DNA from: Halomonas campaniensis
GTDB lineage: Bacteria > Pseudomonadota > Gammaproteobacteria > Pseudomonadales > Halomonadaceae
Direction of reading: 5' to 3'
NCBI RefSeq assembly: GCF_014193375.1
Contig: NZ_JACHZF010000006.1
Span: 62,001 to 126,000 of the forward strand
Length of the DNA: 64,000 bases
Shown: positions 62,062-64,000 of the stretch, in pieces
Numbering within the stretch: the stretch's first letter is position 1
How the letters are laid out: every line of letters begins with the position of its first letter
Program-made: the position numbers and the translations under genes
Notes under the pieces: generated by a model
The model's database searches: none
What the model was told of the DNA's origin: nothing
Seen by the model: only the letters and a program-made list of their open reading frames with translations

Positions 62062-62102
62062 GCTGCGTGCTTCCTACGTGCTCGGGCACTGCCTTGGGGC
62101 AG

Positions 62103-62178
62103 TGGTGGGTGGTACAGGGTTCGAACCTGTGACCCCCAGCTTGTAAGGCTGGTGCTCTCCCAGCTGAGCTAACCACCC
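62103..62178 (-). tRNA. tRNA-Val (anticodon TAC)
   Basis: 76 nt with encoded CCA; acceptor GGGTGGT, anticodon loop CTTACAA. First gene of the five-tRNA array. Confidence 0.97.
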
Positions 62179-62196
62179 CCGGTCACGTGGCGCTGC

Positions 62197-62224
62197 ATTC
62201 TACAGGGGCACCGCCCAATGTCAA
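62197..62224 (-). promoter_or_regulatory. Promoter of the tRNA-Val/Asp array
   Basis: On the minus strand a consensus TTGACA (62219-62224) and TAGAAT (62197-62202) are spaced by 16 bp and followed by a GC-rich discriminator. The first tRNA begins 18 bp after the -10. Confidence 0.85.
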
Positions 62225-62304
62225 CGCTTTTTCTCGCTCACCCCCTACGCCTCATTCCCAGCAGATTCATCCACTTGGCTCACGCAGCGGCGCCCCCTCC
62301 CCGG

Positions 62305-63003
62305 TCAGGCGTGGCGCACCATGAAATCGGCGATGGCGGCGGCGCCCTCCTCGATGAGCTCCGCCTGGGTCCTGCCCGAGGCGCGACGGGGCTTCCAGTC
62401 GTGGTCGCCATCCTCCAGCAGGCGGACCTCGGCACTGCCCAGGTCATAGCCGGCCAGTTCCTCGCGGCTGCCGAAGGGGTCGCGACTCCCCTGCACCACC
62501 AGGATCGGACAGGCGAGCAGCGGCCAGTGGGAGAGGCGCAGCGACTCCGGCTTGCCGGTGGGGTGGAAGGGGTAGCCGCACAGCACCAGCCCCCTCGCCT
62601 GGTCGCGTGCCGCCAGCAGGCTGGCGGCACGACCGCCCATGGACTTGCCGCCCAGCCAGGGTCGGGGCAGGTCAGGGTGTGACAGAAGGTCGCACCAGCG
62701 GGCCAGCTCCTCGACCAGCCGATCGATGCGCGGCGGCGGACGACGGCGCGCCTCGCGGCGCATCTGCTGCAGGTAGGCAAACTCGATGGCCAGGGTCTGC
62801 ACCCCCTGCCCGGCCAGGGTCTCGCGCAGCCGGCGCAGGAAGGGGGAATCCTGGCCAGCCCCCGCCCCGTGGGCGATGAGCAGCCGCCCGGCCCGGGGCT
62901 CGCCCACCACCTCCAGCGGCCCATCGGGCAGCAGCCAGCGGCCCCGCTGGCCCCGCACCAGGCGCTCCCGGCACTCGTCGGCGCTAATGCATGCGTAATC
63001 CAT
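62305..63003 (-). CDS. Alpha/beta-hydrolase family protein (KANL3/Tex30-like)
   Basis: A 232-residue hydrolase fold. The oxyanion segment LLIAHGAGAGQDS, the nucleophile elbow GGKSMGGRAAS and the later VVQGSRDPFGS and EDGDHDWKP supply the likely Ser-Asp-His triad. This pattern matches the family of small dienelactone-hydrolase-like proteins similar to eukaryotic Tex30. The substrate is unknown. The ATG at 63003 is used; a TTG six codons upstream and later GTG codons are possible starts. It is divergent from ccoN. Confidence 0.8.
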   Translation of the reverse strand: MDYACISADECRERLVRGQRGRWLLPDGPLEVVGEPRAGRLLIAHGAGAGQDSPFLRRLRETLAGQGVQTLAIEFAYLQQMRREARRRPPPRIDRLVEELARWCDLLSHPDLPRPWLGGKSMGGRAASLLAARDQARGLVLCGYPFHPTGKPESLRLSHWPLLACPILVVQGSRDPFGSREELAGYDLGSAEVRLLEDGDHDWKPRRASGRTQAELIEEGAAAIADFMVRHA

Positions 63004-63100
63004 GCGAGCGTAATATGACAAGGGGTCGTCTCCCGAGTTCTCTGAATAAGCCGATTGGCGTGTTCAGGATTGGGCCTCGCTGCGATAGAATCCGCACGTC

Positions 63101-63114
63101 TTGACCTGCATCAT
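63101..63114 (+). promoter_or_regulatory. FNR/Anr box upstream of ccoN
   Basis: TTGAC-CTGC-ATCAT matches the TTGAT-N4-ATCAA consensus at eight of ten fixed positions. It is centred 77 bp upstream of the ccoN start, a distance that suits a class II activator site if the transcript has a leader of about 35 nt. Confidence 0.65.
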
Positions 63115-63184
63115 CCTGGTGGAGCCGAGTCCGTGACAAACTGACGCAGCTTCACCCCGCTACCGCGTTCGATGGGAACCTGAC

Positions 63185-64000
63185 ATGAGCACAGCACTTG
63201 AACACCCGACCTACAACTACAAGGTAGTTCGGCAGTTCGCGATCATGACAGTGGTGTGGGGCATCGTGGGCATGCTCCTCGGTGTCATCCTCGCCGCACA
63301 ACTGGTTTGGCCGCAACTCAATCTGGATCTGCCCTGGACGAGCTTCGGCCGTCTGCGTCCGCTCCACACCAACGCCGTGATCTTCGCCTTCGGCGGCTCG
63401 GCGCTGTTTGCCACCTCCTACTACGTGGTGCAGCGCACCTGCCAGACACGCCTGTTCTCGGACAAGCTGGCGGCGTTCACCTTCTGGGGCTGGCAGGCGG
63501 TGATCCTCTCGGCCGTGATCACGCTGCCGCTGGGCTACACCACCACCAAGGAGTACGCCGAGCTGGAGTGGCCGATCAACATCCTGATCGCCGTGGTGTG
63601 GATCAGCTATGCCATCGTCTTCCTGATGACGGTCAAGCAGCGCAAGACGTCCCACATCTACGTGGCCAACTGGTTCTTCGCCGCCTTCATCCTGACCGTG
63701 GCCGTGCTGCACATCGTCAACAATGCCGCCATCCCGGTCACCGCCATGTACTCCACCTCCATCTACTCCGGCGCCATCGACGCCATGGTGCAGTGGTGGT
63801 ACGGCCACAACGCGGTGGGCTTCTTCCTGACCGCCGGCTTCCTGGGGATGATGTACTACTTCGTGCCCAAGCAGGCCGAGCGCCCGGTCTACTCCTACCG
63901 GCTCTCCATCGTCCACTTCTGGGCGCTGATCATGGTCTACATGTGGGCCGGCCCCCACCACCTGCACTACACCGCCCTGCCCAACTGGGCCCAGTCGCTG
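63185..64000 (+). CDS. ccoN: cbb3-type cytochrome c oxidase subunit I CcoN (5' part, cut by window end)
   Basis: The frame runs open from the ATG at 63185 to the window end (272 residues of about 475). CcoN is the catalytic, membrane-embedded heme b/heme b3-CuB subunit of the high-affinity cbb3 oxidase used at low oxygen. Visible features are several membrane helices, an early heme His in [14 protein letters not shown], the CuB region [18 protein letters not shown], and [13 protein letters not shown] near the cut. ccoOQP are expected to follow. An FNR/Anr-type box upstream suggests oxygen control. Confidence 0.95.
   Translation, partial: MSTALEHPTYNYKVVRQFAIMTVVWGIVGMLLGVILAAQLVWPQLNLDLPWTSFGRLRPLHTNAVIFAFGGSALFATSYYVVQRTCQTRLFSDKLAAFTFWGWQAVILSAVITLPLGYTTTKEYAELEWPINILIAVVWISYAIVFLMTVKQRKTSHIYVANWFFAAFILTVAVLHIVNNAAIPVTAMYSTSIYSGAIDAMVQWWYGHNAVGFFLTAGFLGMMYYFVPKQAERPVYSYRLSIVHFWALIMVYMWAGPHHLHYTALPNWAQSL

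Noticed and set aside
61472..62172. Frames with MADRTGLEPATSG and MPACHAGGRGFESRPVRH peptides
   Set aside because: These are translated tRNA-Asp genes, a common annotation error.

Overview
The window is 64 kb of a high-GC gammaproteobacterial chromosome. Gene content and order point to Halomonas or a close relative in the Halomonadaceae. Blocks shared with Pseudomonas and Halomonas are rpoD-dnaG-rpsU | tsaD, plsY | folB-folK | cca-glpE-apaH-apaG-ksgA-pdxA-surA-lptD | amgK-murU, and rpsF-rpsR-DUF2232-rplI-dnaB. Two complete Mrp Na+/H+ antiporter operons, a PHA-type regulator, a HiPIP and a cbb3 oxidase fit an aerobic, salt- and alkali-adapted bacterium. The genus is an inference; no 16S rRNA gene is present.

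Layout. 1-22 kb: housekeeping genes for transcription initiation (rpoD), replication priming (dnaG), tRNA t6A modification and CCA addition (tsaD, cca), phospholipid and folate synthesis (plsY, folB, folK), outer-membrane assembly (surA, lptD), peptidoglycan recycling (amgK-murU), ubiquinone (coq7), a HIT hydrolase, phosphoribulokinase, a thioesterase and purD. 22-28 kb: phaR, rsmE, a periplasmic retropepsin-like protease, a lytic transglycosylase lipoprotein, and a DNA-repair operon (DUF2256, cryptochrome-DASH, DUF3429). 28-40 kb: two Mrp operons back to back, one with separate A and B subunits (minus strand) and one with fused AB (plus strand). 40-44 kb: hemH, an FeS photolyase coupled to a DCC-family protein, and two small hypotheticals. 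44-51 kb: dnaB, the S6/S18/L9 operon, rlmB and rnr. 51-54 kb: three tandem tRNA-Leu(CAG) genes, a membrane-anchored nuclease, a lone Lrp-type effector domain, an alkylguanine DNA methyltransferase and HiPIP. 54-59 kb: prkA-yeaH-spoVR. 59-64 kb: fadH, a five-gene tRNA array (Asp x3, Val x2), an alpha/beta hydrolase, and the start of ccoN behind an FNR/Anr box.

The most unusual items are: a SurA that keeps its chaperone core but lacks both parvulin domains; two types of Mrp antiporter head to head; a 160-bp palindromic MITE-like insertion at the shared stop site of folK and cca; a family of about 100-bp REP-like repeats around pdxA, osmC and coq7; a triplicated gene tail after the DUF3429 gene; and a shared TTGTAC motif upstream of two separate photolyase operons. 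I found no CRISPR array, prophage, transposase or obvious defence island.
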